A DNA stretch of 64,000 nucleotides from Hymenobacter psoromatis (GTDB lineage Bacteria; Bacteroidota; Bacteroidia; Cytophagales; Hymenobacteraceae): positions 434,001-498,000 of the forward strand of contig NZ_JAIFAG010000001.1 of assembly GCF_020012125.1 (NCBI RefSeq). Reading direction: 5' to 3'. This document shows positions 52,423-61,633 of the stretch, piece after piece. Made by a program: the position numbers and the translations under genes. The notes beneath the pieces are model-generated. The model made no database searches. It saw only the letters and a program-made list of their open reading frames with translations, and was not told the origin of the DNA. Each line of letters begins with the position of its first letter. Positions within the stretch are counted from its first letter, which is position 1.

Positions 52423-52436
52423 CCAGATTAATCTGG
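52423..52436. promoter_or_regulatory. 14-bp palindrome before the giant gene
   Basis: CCAGATTAATCTGG is a perfect palindrome followed by TTTT, 17 bases before the ATG at 52453. It may be a small terminator for prmA or an operator for the downstream gene. Confidence 0.4.
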
Positions 52437-52452
52437 TTTTAGTCCTATTTTT

Positions 52453-55400
52453 ATGAAGCGTCTATTTATTATTTTTTCCTGTTTATCGCTATCCCTACCC
52501 CCCCTGTGGGCCCAAACCGCTAAGCCAGTTGCCCCGCCTGCCCCGGCCGGGCGCGTGGCTGGCGAGGTGCGCCCGGCCCAGGTGGCGGTAGCCCGCTTCA
52601 CGGGCCACCTCTCGCCCGACCCGGCGCAGTTCATCATCGACGTGCGAACGATGATGCTGGCCACAAATAATGCCGGGGCCAAGGCCCTCGGCGACCAGTT
52701 GCGGCAGCTCTGGGGCAGCAACCAGCTCACGGCCAGCCAGCAGACGACCATCGCGGCGCTCTCGCAAAAAATGCTGGATAAGAAGTTGCGGCCTATTCCG
52801 CACCTCACGGCGTTTTTTAGCGCGCTGGTGGGCGGCAAAACCAAGGCTGGCCTCAGCGACGCGCAAATGGACCAGTACTTGGCTACCCTGGGGCAGTCGG
52901 TAGCCCAGGACCCGGCCGCCGCCGTGGACAAGTACCTGATGGCTACCGCGCAGGTGCTAAACGGCGGCTACGTGTACCACTCGGGCTTCAACACGCTGCG
53001 GACGACCGGCGGGCAGCTGTCGTTCGCGTACAAAGCCGCCGCCGCGCCCGACCCCAACGCCTCGTTTGATACGTCGGCCGCGCCGGCCCCGGCCGCCAAG
53101 CCGGCCGCCCTACCCCCCGCCAAAGCGGCCAAGCCCGCCGCCAAGCCGAAGCCCAAACCAGTAGCCAAAAAGAAGCGCGCCAGCGACGGTTGGGACGCGC
53201 CCGACCTGTGGAGTACCGGTAGCAAGGCCGGCAAGGACGATGGCTGGGGCCCGCCCATCGGCAGCGCGCCCAAGAAAAAAGCCGCCAGCGATGGCTGGGG
53301 TGCCCCCGCCAATGATGGCTGGGGCGCGTCCGCGAAGAAGAAAACGCCGGCCAAGGTCGTGGCCAAAGGGCCCGGCAAGCCGGCCGCCCGGCCCGTGGCT
53401 GCCAAGCCCGCTACCCCCGCCGTGAGCACCAGCGACTTCGACCAGCCCTTCGTGCCCTCGGCGGCGGCGGCCTACGATGCCTACTACCCCCCCGCCGTGA
53501 GCGGGCCGGTTATCGAGCTGAAAGATGCCGACCTAGTGCTGAGCACCAAGGGCGATTCTATTGTATTGCACCACGTGAGCGGCACCGTGGCCCCCGGCAG
53601 CAGCCGGCTGGTAGCCACCAGCGCGCAGCTCGACTGGACCATCAAGGGTAACCCCGTGTCGGCCGCGCTGGCGGGTTTCGACTTTGATTTGAGCAAGCCC
53701 GAATTCACGGCCCAGCCCGTGACGCTGACCTACGCGGCCCTGCTCGAAGCGCCCGTGAAGGGCGCGCTCAGCTACAAGAGCGTGCGCCGCAAGCCGGGCG
53801 CGACGGAGAGCAGCTACCCCCGCTTTATTTCGCTCACCAATGATGCCCGCATCAAGGACCTGGGGCCGGGTATTACGTACCGGGGCGGCGTGTCCATCGC
53901 GGGTAGCCAATTGCTGTCGGCGGCGCTCGATGGCTCGTTTTCGCACCTGAGCGTGCGCCAAGAGCAAATGCTGCGCTTCCGGGCCGCCTCGCGCAAGTTT
54001 GAGCTGAGCGACTCGGTGATTGCGGCCGGCCGGGCGGGCATCGCCCTGTATACCAGCACCGGCGACTCCATTACCCACCCTGGGGTAGAGCTGAAATATT
54101 TGAAGGGCAAGGAGCAGCTGAAGCTGCTGTACGAGAAGGGCTTGTACCGCAACGCGCCGTACTCCGACTCCTACCACCAGGTGGATATCCGGGCCCAGAT
54201 GCTGGTCTGGAACCTGCGTGAGCCCAAGATGGAGTTCAGCATCATCACGACGCCGACCCAGGTTTCGGCCGATTTTGAGAGCAAGAATTTCTTTTCCGAT
54301 ACCCGCTACCAGCAGCTCAAAACCATCAACCGCCTGCACCCACTGCAAATGCTGCTGGGCTACAGCATCACCCACGGCCACGGCAGCGTGCTGAACCTGC
54401 ACGACGTGGCCGAGGCTACCCACACCTCGGAAGCCAACCTGCGCTCGGCGGCGGAGGGCCTGGCCCGCGAGGGCTACGTAGACATCAACCAGCAGACCGG
54501 GGAGGTAATTCTGCTGCGCAAGGGCCGGCACTACGTGGGCGCGGCCCGCGATAAAAAGGACTTCGACCACATTGATATCAAGTCGCTGACCGGCTCGGGC
54601 CGCAGCGCTACCCTCGATTTGGCTTCCAACCAGCTCCAGCTGCGCGGGGTAAAGCAGTTCAGCTTCTCCGATGACTCTTCGTCGGTGGTGGTGCAGCCCG
54701 ATAGCGGCGTGGTGCGGCTGCTGCGCAACCGCGACCTGAGCTTTGGCGGGCGGGTGAAGACGACGATTTACGGCTTCAAGGGCCGGGATTTTCACTTCGA
54801 CTATGATGGCTATTACATTGATATGCCGCAGATTGACTCGCTTACCATTCGGCGGCGCAACAACAAGAAGGCCCGCAACTCCACCACCGCCGACGGGGTA
54901 GCGCTCACGGCCAAATTCACGCTCACCAACAAGAATAAATTTCAAACCGGCCGGCTGTACCTGAATGAGCCGACCAACCGCTCGGGCCGCAAAAAGATGC
55001 CTAAGTATCCGTCGTTTACCTCCACTTCGGGTGCCTTCGTGTACTTCAACAAGCCCGACGTGCTGGGCGGCGTGTACGACTCGACCACCTACTTCGACGT
55101 GCCGCCGTTCAGCTTCGATTCGATGGGTACCGGGCGCTCCACGGGGCGCTTCATCGGCACATTTCACAGCCCGGCGCTGCCCCCGATTAAAACCGCCCTC
55201 ACGACCCAGGAAGACGGCTCGATGGGCTTTAAGCATATCGTGCCGGCCGGGGGCTACCCCCTCTACGGCGGCAAGGGCCACCTCTCGGGCGGGGCTAAGG
55301 TGGAGCTGAACGGGCAGGGCTTGCAGTCGAACGGCACCGTGACCTACCTCATGGCGAAGCTCGAAAGCGACCGCTTCGTGATGTACAACGACTCGCTGAC

Positions 55401-58062
55401 CGGCGAGGGCAAGGCCGGTTCCATCGCGGCCAGCGCCACCTCACCCAAGGTGAGCCTACCCCCCGGCTACCTCATCAACTGGGGCGCGCGCACCGACTCC
55501 TTGCATTTGCGCACGCCGGCCAGCGGCACCCCGGCCAAACTTTACGCCGACCACACCTTCAAGGGCTCGCTGCTGGTGACGCCCGCCCTGGTGGGCGGCT
55601 CCGGCCGCCTGGATGGGCCGCAGAGCTACGTGCGCTCCGAGGAGCTGGTTTTTAAGAGCGACTCCTACACCGGCCAGAAGGCGCTACTGAGCATTAAGTC
55701 GGCGCAGGCGGGCAAGCCCGCGCTGGTAGCCAGCGACGTGGGCTTTCGCTACGATTTGAAGCAGGGCTTCGCCGAATTCAAGCGCGAGGACGGCAGCAAG
55801 GCCGATATCGACCTGCCGTACAGTGCGTTCCGTAGCTCGCTGAGCGAGGGCCGCTGGGACTTTAAGCGCAAACGCGTACAGCTGCGGGCCGCCGGGGCCG
55901 ACTCGGCGCGCTCGTACTTTACCTCCACCATGCCCGAGCAGCTGGGCCTCAAGTTTAAGGCCACGGCCGCGACGTATGACCTGGCCAAGTACAAGCTGCA
56001 AGCCCGCGGCGTGCCCTACGTGGCCATCGCCGACTCGTGGGTGCTGCCCGATTCGGGCCGGCTGGCGGTGCTGCCGGGCGGGCGCTTTCAGGAAATTCAG
56101 CGGGCGCGCATCCTCATGGATTCGGTCACCAAGTTTCACCAGCTCTACCTGGGCAAGCTCGTGCTGAAGTCGCGGCTCGAATTCACGGGCCAGGCCAAGT
56201 ACACGTTTAAGTACGCCAACGGGGATTCTACTTCCATCACATTCAGCGACTTCCGGCCCGACTCGGCGGCCTTTCACCCTGCGGTGACGGCCAACCGCAA
56301 GCGCGGCCTGCTGGCGATGGCTAGCCGCAAACCCATCGATATATCCGGGCCTCCCCCCGGCGTGAGCCTGACCGGCGGGGCCAAGGTGGCGGCCGACGAC
56401 CACTTCAACCTGGCCCCGCGCCTGGGCTACCGGGGCGAGGTAACGCTGAACTCGCAGCGGCGCGGCCTGGCCTTTGAGGGCGACGTGCGGCTGAATTTCA
56501 GCAAGAATAAGACGGCCTCGGAGTGGGTAGCCATGCGCGATACCGTGAACCCTAAGAACATCAATATCAACCTGAAGGAAGCCAAGGGGGAGGACGGCGA
56601 GCCGCTGCTGGCGGGCCTGTTCTGGGGTGACGATAAGCCCGGCCTCTACCCCCTGTATTTCGGCCGGCCCTCGTTCCCGACCGACCTGCCGATTTTCAAG
56701 GTAGACGGGATGCTGCACTACGACACCAAGGCGGGCATCTACACGCTGGCCCGCCAGGACCTGGCCGACCCTAACCAGTACGAGGGCGCGACCCTGACTT
56801 ACAACGAGACAACCGACCACCTGACCTGGCGCGGCCCCATGACCTTCACCAACCCCAGCAAGAACTTCACCCTGGCCGGGGCCGGCGTGGGCGTGGCCGC
56901 GCCCGACTCCGGTGCCTACCGGGTGCGTACGCTGCTGACTTTCGAGGCCACTATGCCGGCCAAGAGCGTGGAAACGCTGGCCGCCAACCTGGCCAAGCTC
57001 ACGAAGTCGTCCACGGATGCCATCGGCAACTCGCCCGACGACGTGTACAACGTGGCGCAGATTGGCGGCAACCCGGCCGGCCGCAACTTTGCCGACCACA
57101 AGATGGGTGCGGCCCCCGACGCGCTGCAAAAGCTCTCGCCCAAATTTCTGCGCACCCTGGTGCTGAACCGCGCCGACCTGCGCTGGAATGCCCAGGAGCG
57201 GGCCTGGTACTCGGTGGGCCCGCTGGGGGTAGGCGGCGTGGGCAAGCAGCCCTTCAACGCCCTAATGAACGGCCTGCTCGAAATCAAGCGCGTGGACGGG
57301 CAGGACTACGTGGAGCTGTACCTGGAGCCCTCGCCGGGCGCGTTCTATTACTTCCGCTACGATAAAAACGTGCTCGTTACGCAGTCTCTGGACGAGAAGT
57401 ATAACTATACCATCAGCTCCAAGGCCAAGTACGACTACAACACGGCCACCGAGTACGGCGTGTTTCTGGGCGATTTGGACGAGGTAGAAGCCTTCCGCAC
57501 CCGCTTCCGTAAGACGTATTTAGGCGAGTCGGCCAAAGATGCCCTGGCCCGCCGCAAGGCCACGGCCGCCGCCGAAGAGCAGATTGCGCAGGAGAAAGCT
57601 GCCGCCGAGGAAGCCGCCCTGGCCGCCATCGAGGCCAAGAAAAACCGCCGTAAGAAGCCCGGCGAGGCCGCCGACGATGCCGCCAACACCGACGCCGGCC
57701 TGGGTGAGCCGCCGGTGGAGGCGAGCCGCAAGAAAAAGAAGAAGGATAATGACCCCTTCGGCGACGGCGTGATTGAGTCGCCCCCGGTGGAGCCGGCCAA
57801 GAAGGGCAAGGAAAAAGCGCCTACCCCCGCCCCGGCCGCCGAGCCCGCTACTAAGGCGAAGAAAGAAAAGGCCAAGCCCACCGACCCGGCCGCCGACCCC
57901 AATGCTGAGCCGACTGCCGAACCCGCCAAAAAGGCGAAGAAGGAAAAGGCCAAGCCCACCGAGCCGGCCGCGGACCCCAATGCCGAGCCTGCGCCCGACC
58001 CGGATAAGAAGTCGAAGAAGAAAAAGAAGAAGGGCGAGGAAGACCCCTTCGGTGATTCGTAA
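52453..58062 (+). CDS. giant exported protein of unknown function (1869 residues)
   Basis: This is the largest gene in the window. A signal peptide (to about WAQ, residue 21) is followed by a helical region (about 45-190). A low-complexity Ala/Pro/Lys linker (about 200-330) carries four DGW motifs at D245, D263, D280 and D288. About 1300 residues of beta-rich sequence follow, with strands such as DLSFGGRVKTTIYGFKGRDF and GFRYDLKQGFAEFKREDG. The tail (about 1690-1869) is strongly charged and Lys-rich, with repeats of PAKKAKKEKAKPT-type and two DPFGD motifs. No domain was recognised. It may be a periplasmic or outer-membrane structural protein. A strong terminator follows. Confidence 0.8.
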   Translation: MKRLFIIFSCLSLSLPPLWAQTAKPVAPPAPAGRVAGEVRPAQVAVARFTGHLSPDPAQFIIDVRTMMLATNNAGAKALGDQLRQLWGSNQLTASQQTTIAALSQKMLDKKLRPIPHLTAFFSALVGGKTKAGLSDAQMDQYLATLGQSVAQDPAAAVDKYLMATAQVLNGGYVYHSGFNTLRTTGGQLSFAYKAAAAPDPNASFDTSAAPAPAAKPAALPPAKAAKPAAKPKPKPVAKKKRASDGWDAPDLWSTGSKAGKDDGWGPPIGSAPKKKAASDGWGAPANDGWGASAKKKTPAKVVAKGPGKPAARPVAAKPATPAVSTSDFDQPFVPSAAAAYDAYYPPAVSGPVIELKDADLVLSTKGDSIVLHHVSGTVAPGSSRLVATSAQLDWTIKGNPVSAALAGFDFDLSKPEFTAQPVTLTYAALLEAPVKGALSYKSVRRKPGATESSYPRFISLTNDARIKDLGPGITYRGGVSIAGSQLLSAALDGSFSHLSVRQEQMLRFRAASRKFELSDSVIAAGRAGIALYTSTGDSITHPGVELKYLKGKEQLKLLYEKGLYRNAPYSDSYHQVDIRAQMLVWNLREPKMEFSIITTPTQVSADFESKNFFSDTRYQQLKTINRLHPLQMLLGYSITHGHGSVLNLHDVAEATHTSEANLRSAAEGLAREGYVDINQQTGEVILLRKGRHYVGAARDKKDFDHIDIKSLTGSGRSATLDLASNQLQLRGVKQFSFSDDSSSVVVQPDSGVVRLLRNRDLSFGGRVKTTIYGFKGRDFHFDYDGYYIDMPQIDSLTIRRRNNKKARNSTTADGVALTAKFTLTNKNKFQTGRLYLNEPTNRSGRKKMPKYPSFTSTSGAFVYFNKPDVLGGVYDSTTYFDVPPFSFDSMGTGRSTGRFIGTFHSPALPPIKTALTTQEDGSMGFKHIVPAGGYPLYGGKGHLSGGAKVELNGQGLQSNGTVTYLMAKLESDRFVMYNDSLTGEGKAGSIAASATSPKVSLPPGYLINWGARTDSLHLRTPASGTPAKLYADHTFKGSLLVTPALVGGSGRLDGPQSYVRSEELVFKSDSYTGQKALLSIKSAQAGKPALVASDVGFRYDLKQGFAEFKREDGSKADIDLPYSAFRSSLSEGRWDFKRKRVQLRAAGADSARSYFTSTMPEQLGLKFKATAATYDLAKYKLQARGVPYVAIADSWVLPDSGRLAVLPGGRFQEIQRARILMDSVTKFHQLYLGKLVLKSRLEFTGQAKYTFKYANGDSTSITFSDFRPDSAAFHPAVTANRKRGLLAMASRKPIDISGPPPGVSLTGGAKVAADDHFNLAPRLGYRGEVTLNSQRRGLAFEGDVRLNFSKNKTASEWVAMRDTVNPKNININLKEAKGEDGEPLLAGLFWGDDKPGLYPLYFGRPSFPTDLPIFKVDGMLHYDTKAGIYTLARQDLADPNQYEGATLTYNETTDHLTWRGPMTFTNPSKNFTLAGAGVGVAAPDSGAYRVRTLLTFEATMPAKSVETLAANLAKLTKSSTDAIGNSPDDVYNVAQIGGNPAGRNFADHKMGAAPDALQKLSPKFLRTLVLNRADLRWNAQERAWYSVGPLGVGGVGKQPFNALMNGLLEIKRVDGQDYVELYLEPSPGAFYYFRYDKNVLVTQSLDEKYNYTISSKAKYDYNTATEYGVFLGDLDEVEAFRTRFRKTYLGESAKDALARRKATAAAEEQIAQEKAAAEEAALAAIEAKKNRRKKPGEAADDAANTDAGLGEPPVEASRKKKKKDNDPFGDGVIESPPVEPAKKGKEKAPTPAPAAEPATKAKKEKAKPTDPAADPNAEPTAEPAKKAKKEKAKPTEPAADPNAEPAPDPDKKSKKKKKKGEEDPFGDS

Positions 58063-58104
58063 AAAAGTAAGCCGCCCCGGAGCCATCCGGGGCGGCTTAC
58101 TTTT
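58063..58104. terminator. strong bidirectional terminator
   Basis: AAAAGTAAGCCGCCCCGGA pairs exactly with TCCGGGGCGGCTTACTTTT (19 bp) around a GCCA loop. It begins right after the stop of the giant gene and ends 6 bases before plsY. Confidence 0.92.
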
Positions 58105-58110
58105 ACGCTC

Positions 58111-58749
58111 ATGCTGTGGATACTTTTGGCGCTGCTCACCGCCTACCTGCTGGGCTCCATTCCGACGGCGCTGTGGGTGGGCCGGGCGTTTTTCAACCTG
58201 AACGACATTCGCGAGCACGGCTCCGGCAACGCCGGGGCCACCAATACCTTCCGGGTGCTGGGCAAGAAAGCCGGCAGCTTCGTGCTGCTCGTAGATGCGC
58301 TAAAGGGCTTCGCGGCGGCTTATTTTCTGCCTGATATGTTGCTGACCCAGGGCGTTATCGCCCCCGAAAACCTGTTTTACTACCGCCTGGCCTGCGGGGT
58401 GCTGGCGGTGGTGGGGCACATTTATCCGGTGTTCGCGCAGTTTCGGGGCGGCAAGGGGGTAGCCACTATCTTGGGGATGATGCTGGCCATCGCGCCGGCC
58501 ACGGTGGGCGTGGCGCTGCTGATATTTCTGGCGGTGCTGGGCACCACGCGCTACGTGTCGCTCAGCAGCATGACGGCCGGTGGGGCCTTCGCGCTCTTGC
58601 AGCTCCTACCCCCCTTCCGGCCCGCCAACCCGCTGCAAGTGTGGTTCGGCTTTTTGCTGGCCGCCATGCTCATCTACACCCACCGGGCCAACATCGGCCG
58701 CCTGCGTGCCGGCACCGAGAGCCGCGTGCCGCTGTGGGGCAAGCGCTGA
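58111..58749 (+). CDS. plsY: glycerol-3-phosphate acyltransferase PlsY
   Basis: PlsY transfers the acyl group from acyl-phosphate to glycerol-3-phosphate, the first step of phospholipid synthesis. The 212-residue integral membrane protein has about five hydrophobic segments and the three conserved loops: SIPTALWVGR, then HGSGNAGATNTFRVLGKKAG, and FRGGKGVATILG. The start ATG follows the terminator closely. The GNAT gene starts 8 bases after its stop. Confidence 0.95.
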   Translation: MLWILLALLTAYLLGSIPTALWVGRAFFNLNDIREHGSGNAGATNTFRVLGKKAGSFVLLVDALKGFAAAYFLPDMLLTQGVIAPENLFYYRLACGVLAVVGHIYPVFAQFRGGKGVATILGMMLAIAPATVGVALLIFLAVLGTTRYVSLSSMTAGGAFALLQLLPPFRPANPLQVWFGFLLAAMLIYTHRANIGRLRAGTESRVPLWGKR

Positions 58750-58757
58750 ACCCGGCC

Positions 58758-59324
58758 ATGCCGCCTACCCCCTTCCCCAGCCTCGAAGCCCCACGCCTGC
58801 GGCTGCGCGCCTTCGCCCCGACCGACGTGTCGACCATCGTAACGCTGGCTAATGACTACGAGGTGGCCAAAAACACGCTCAACATTCCGCATCCCTACCA
58901 CGAGGAAGATGCCCGGCAGTGGGTACAGCACACGCGGGAGAGTTTTCAGCAACAAGCGGCCTACACCTTTGCCCTGGAGCTGCGCGCCACCGGCGAGTTC
59001 ATCGGCGGCATTGGTCTCAACCTGGAACCGCGCTTCGACCGGGCCGAGGCGGGCTACTGGCTGGGCCGGCCGTACTGGGGTAGGGGGCTGGCCACCGAGG
59101 CGCTGGGCGCGCTGCTGCGCTTCGGCTTTGCGGAGCTGGGGCTGAATAAAATCTATGCCACGCACTTCGCCGAAAATCTTGCTTCAGGCCGCGTAATGCT
59201 CAAAAACGGGATGGTGAAGGAAGGCGAGCTGGCGCAGCATACCAAGCGCGACGGCCGCTACCACGACCTCTGGCAATATCGGCTGCTGCGGGCGGAGTAC
59301 GTGGGCCGCGCGTCAGCACGATAG
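58758..59324 (+). CDS. GNAT family N-acetyltransferase (RimJ/RimL-like)
   Basis: This is a 188-residue GNAT acetyltransferase. It has the RimJ/RimL opening (LEAPRLRLRAFAPTDVSTIV) and the acetyl-CoA-binding segment YWLGRPYWGRGLATEALGAL. Further downstream come IYATHFAENLASGRVMLKNG and the terminal HDLWQYRLLR. The start is ATG 58758, 8 bases after plsY; an upstream overlapping frame is not supported. Its target, probably a protein N-terminus or amine, is unknown. Confidence 0.92.
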   Translation: MPPTPFPSLEAPRLRLRAFAPTDVSTIVTLANDYEVAKNTLNIPHPYHEEDARQWVQHTRESFQQQAAYTFALELRATGEFIGGIGLNLEPRFDRAEAGYWLGRPYWGRGLATEALGALLRFGFAELGLNKIYATHFAENLASGRVMLKNGMVKEGELAQHTKRDGRYHDLWQYRLLRAEYVGRASAR

Positions 59325-59420
59325 CACATAAGGCAGATTCATTTGCACGGGAAAAAGAAGCGCTGGTCGCTTGGAAGGGGCGGTTGAGCGTAAGCCATGC
59401 CTTGCTCATGACCAGCGGCC

Positions 59421-59428
59421 TACTTTTG
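59421..59428 (+). promoter_or_regulatory. -7 box (TACTTTTG) of the dipeptidase gene
   Basis: TACTTTTG matches TAnnTTTG and precedes the ATG at 59456 by 27 bases. It supports that ATG over upstream in-frame ones. Confidence 0.55.
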
Positions 59429-59455
59429 CGCTCCCCTTTATCCCCGTTCCACCTT

Positions 59456-60826
59456 ATGACTACCCCCGCTTACCTTACCCAGCACCAAAATCGCTTTCTC
59501 GAAGAGCTAATGGACTGGCTCCGTATCCCGTCCGTATCGGCCGACCCGAAGTTTCACGGCGACGTGCTGCGCGCCGCTGACTTTCTGAAAGCCAGGCTCG
59601 AAGAAGCCGGCGCGGCCAACGTAGAGCTGTGCTCCACGGCCGGCAACCCCATCGTGTACGGCGAGTATTTCGTGGGCCCCGACCGGCCCACCGTGCTTGT
59701 ATACGGGCACTACGACGTGCAGCCCGCCGACCCCTACGAGCTATGGAATTCGCCGCCCTTCGAGCCGGTCATTCAGGATGGAAACATCTATGCCCGCGGT
59801 GCCTGCGACGACAAAGGCCAGGTGTACATGCACGTGAAGGCCCTGGAAATGATGCTGCGCGACGGCGGCGCGGGCGTTCCTTGCAACCTCAAATTCATGT
59901 TTGAGGGCGAGGAGGAAGTAGGCTCCGACAACCTGGGCATCTTTGTGAAAGCCAACCAGGAAAAGCTTAAAGCCGATGTCATTCTCATCTCCGACACCGG
60001 TATTTTAGCCAACGATGTGCCTAGCATTGAGGTGGGCCTGCGCGGCCTTAGCTACCACGAGGTGGAAGTGACCGGCCCCAACCGCGACCTGCACTCCGGC
60101 CTCTATGGCGGCGCGGTGTTGAACCCCATCAACGCGCTCTGCGATATGATTAGCAGCCTGCACGATGCGGACTGCCATATCACCATCCCCGGCTTTTATG
60201 ATAACGTGGCTGAGCTGAGCCCCGCCGAGCGTGCCGAGCTGGCCCAGGCCCCGTTTTCCGAAGCCGACTTCAAGCAGAGCATCGGCCTGCCCGCCGCCGT
60301 AGGCGAAAAAGGATTTACTACCCCCGAGCGCACCAGCATCCGGCCCACGCTCGACGTGAACGGCATCTGGGGCGGCTACATCGGCGAGGGTGCCAAAACG
60401 GTGATTCCCGGCAAGGCGTTCGCCAAAATCTCGATGCGCCTGGTGCCGCACCAGACCAGCGACGAGATTACGGCGCTCTTCCAGAAGCACTTCGCCAGCA
60501 TTGCCCCGGCCGGCGTCACCGTCCAGGTGCGGCCCCACCACGGCGGCGAGCCCGTGGTGACGCCCACCGACTCGGCCGCTTACCGCGCCGCCGCCAAGGC
60601 CCTCACTACTACCTTTGGCAAGGCACCGGTGCCCACCCGCGGCGGCGGCTCCATCCCCATCGTGGCCATGTTTAAGAGCGAATTGGGCCTCGATTCGGTG
60701 CTGCTCGGCTTCGGGCTGGATAGCGACGCCATCCACTCGCCCAACGAACACTTCGGCGTGTTCAACTTCCTGAAAGGCATCGAAACCATCCCCGAATTCT
60801 ACAAAGAATACGCGGCGGCGCGGTAA
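59456..60826 (+). CDS. M20 family dipeptidase
   Basis: This is a 456-residue M20/M25/M40 metallopeptidase of the carnosinase/dipeptidase type with two zinc ions. Visible ligands are H85 and D87 (VYGHYDVQP), the bridging D118 (GACDDKGQ), and the catalytic E152 region (FEGEEEVGSDN). The dimerisation domain and late metal ligand region are present. The start is ATG 59456, supported by the -7 box; the upstream frame includes a signal-like but non-conserved segment. No signal peptide, so it is probably cytoplasmic. A terminator follows. Confidence 0.92.
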   Translation: MTTPAYLTQHQNRFLEELMDWLRIPSVSADPKFHGDVLRAADFLKARLEEAGAANVELCSTAGNPIVYGEYFVGPDRPTVLVYGHYDVQPADPYELWNSPPFEPVIQDGNIYARGACDDKGQVYMHVKALEMMLRDGGAGVPCNLKFMFEGEEEVGSDNLGIFVKANQEKLKADVILISDTGILANDVPSIEVGLRGLSYHEVEVTGPNRDLHSGLYGGAVLNPINALCDMISSLHDADCHITIPGFYDNVAELSPAERAELAQAPFSEADFKQSIGLPAAVGEKGFTTPERTSIRPTLDVNGIWGGYIGEGAKTVIPGKAFAKISMRLVPHQTSDEITALFQKHFASIAPAGVTVQVRPHHGGEPVVTPTDSAAYRAAAKALTTTFGKAPVPTRGGGSIPIVAMFKSELGLDSVLLGFGLDSDAIHSPNEHFGVFNFLKGIETIPEFYKEYAAAR

Positions 60827-60850
60827 GTTTCGCGCCGCCCTACCCCCGCT

Positions 60851-60886
60851 AAAAAGCCCGGCCGTTGTATAGCGGCCGGGCTTTTT
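60851..60886. terminator. bidirectional terminator between convergent genes
   Basis: AAAAAGCCCGGCCG pairs exactly with CGGCCGGGCTTTTT (14 bp, 8-base loop). It serves the dipeptidase on plus and the first barrel gene on minus. Confidence 0.9.
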
Positions 60887-60910
60887 GAGGGGGGTAGGGA
60901 GCTGCCGCGC

Positions 60911-61516
60911 TTAGTTGAACGAGTACGTAGCGTAGAGCTGAAAGGCGCTGTTGCGCGTGCGCTGCTGGACCGTAACTGGCCCAACAAGGTAATTCTTATA
61001 CACGTTAGTAAACTCGCCGTTATAGCGCAGCCCTACCCCCAGGCCGTGCTTGAGCTGGTAGCCCAGGCCGCCTAAGTAGCCAAAATCAATGGTTTTGAAG
61101 CTATTAGTTGCGTCAGCAGAGGTATTGCCCACTTCACTTTTAGCGGCGACCAGAAAGCCTACCTGTGGCCCGGCCTCGAAAAAAAAGCCGTCGGTGTTGA
61201 CGTGAAAGGCCAGCGGCACGTCGATGTAGTGCAGGCGCAGGCTTACGTCGCTGTTGTTGCCCAGATGCGCGCCCTTCTGCGAGTAAATAATTTCGGGCTG
61301 AAAGGCAAAGAGCCGAGCAAAGCCAATATTGGCGAATACGCCGGCATTAAAGCCGAAGCGGCTACTGAAGACGCTGGCATCCTTGCCCACTAGGTCAGTG
61401 AGCGACGCGCCGGCCTTGAGGCCCAGCGACACGTTGCCGCCGCGCCCGCGGTACTGCGCGTGAGCGACCGTGCTAGCGCCCAGGGCCAGGGCGAGGAATA
61501 GAACTACTTTTTTCAT
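60911..61516 (-). CDS. PorT-like outer-membrane beta-barrel protein 1
   Basis: This is a 201-residue protein with a signal peptide (MKKVVLFLALALGASTVAHA). The PorT/OmpW-like eight-stranded barrel pattern is clear: GLKAGASLTDLVG, FGFNAGVFANIGFARLFAFQ, EIIYSQKGAHLG, YIDVPLAFHVNTDGFFFEAG, then FQLYATYSFN ending in aromatic Asn. It is one of three similar genes in a row, each with its own terminator. Role unknown. Confidence 0.88.
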   Translation of the reverse strand: MKKVVLFLALALGASTVAHAQYRGRGGNVSLGLKAGASLTDLVGKDASVFSSRFGFNAGVFANIGFARLFAFQPEIIYSQKGAHLGNNSDVSLRLHYIDVPLAFHVNTDGFFFEAGPQVGFLVAAKSEVGNTSADATNSFKTIDFGYLGGLGYQLKHGLGVGLRYNGEFTNVYKNYLVGPVTVQQRTRNSAFQLYATYSFN

Positions 61517-61573
61517 AAAAAGGGAAGCGAACTAGGTTGACCGGGCAAAGCTACGGCTCCTCTCGGTGCGGGG

Positions 61574-61619
61574 AGCAGCAAAAAGCCGGCCCCCGCAAGG
61601 GAGCCGGCTTTTTGCTGCT
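61574..61619 (-). terminator. terminator after barrel gene 2
   Basis: AGCAGCAAAAAGCCGGC pairs exactly with GCCGGCTTTTTGCTGCT (17 bp, 12-base loop), downstream of the gene at 61634-62242. Confidence 0.9.
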
Positions 61620-61633
61620 AGGCATAGTGACTA

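Noticed and set aside
52423-52436. Rho-independent terminator of prmA
   Set aside because: The 14-bp palindrome is too weak and AT-rich with no real loop to call a terminator with confidence; it is listed only as a possible regulatory palindrome.
53533-55281. Long open frame of 582 codons antisense to the giant gene, and others such as 55684-57129
   Set aside because: They are products of high GC at third positions of the true gene. The translations are rich in Arg, Gly and His without any recognisable domain or signal, and the sense frame is continuous and convincing.
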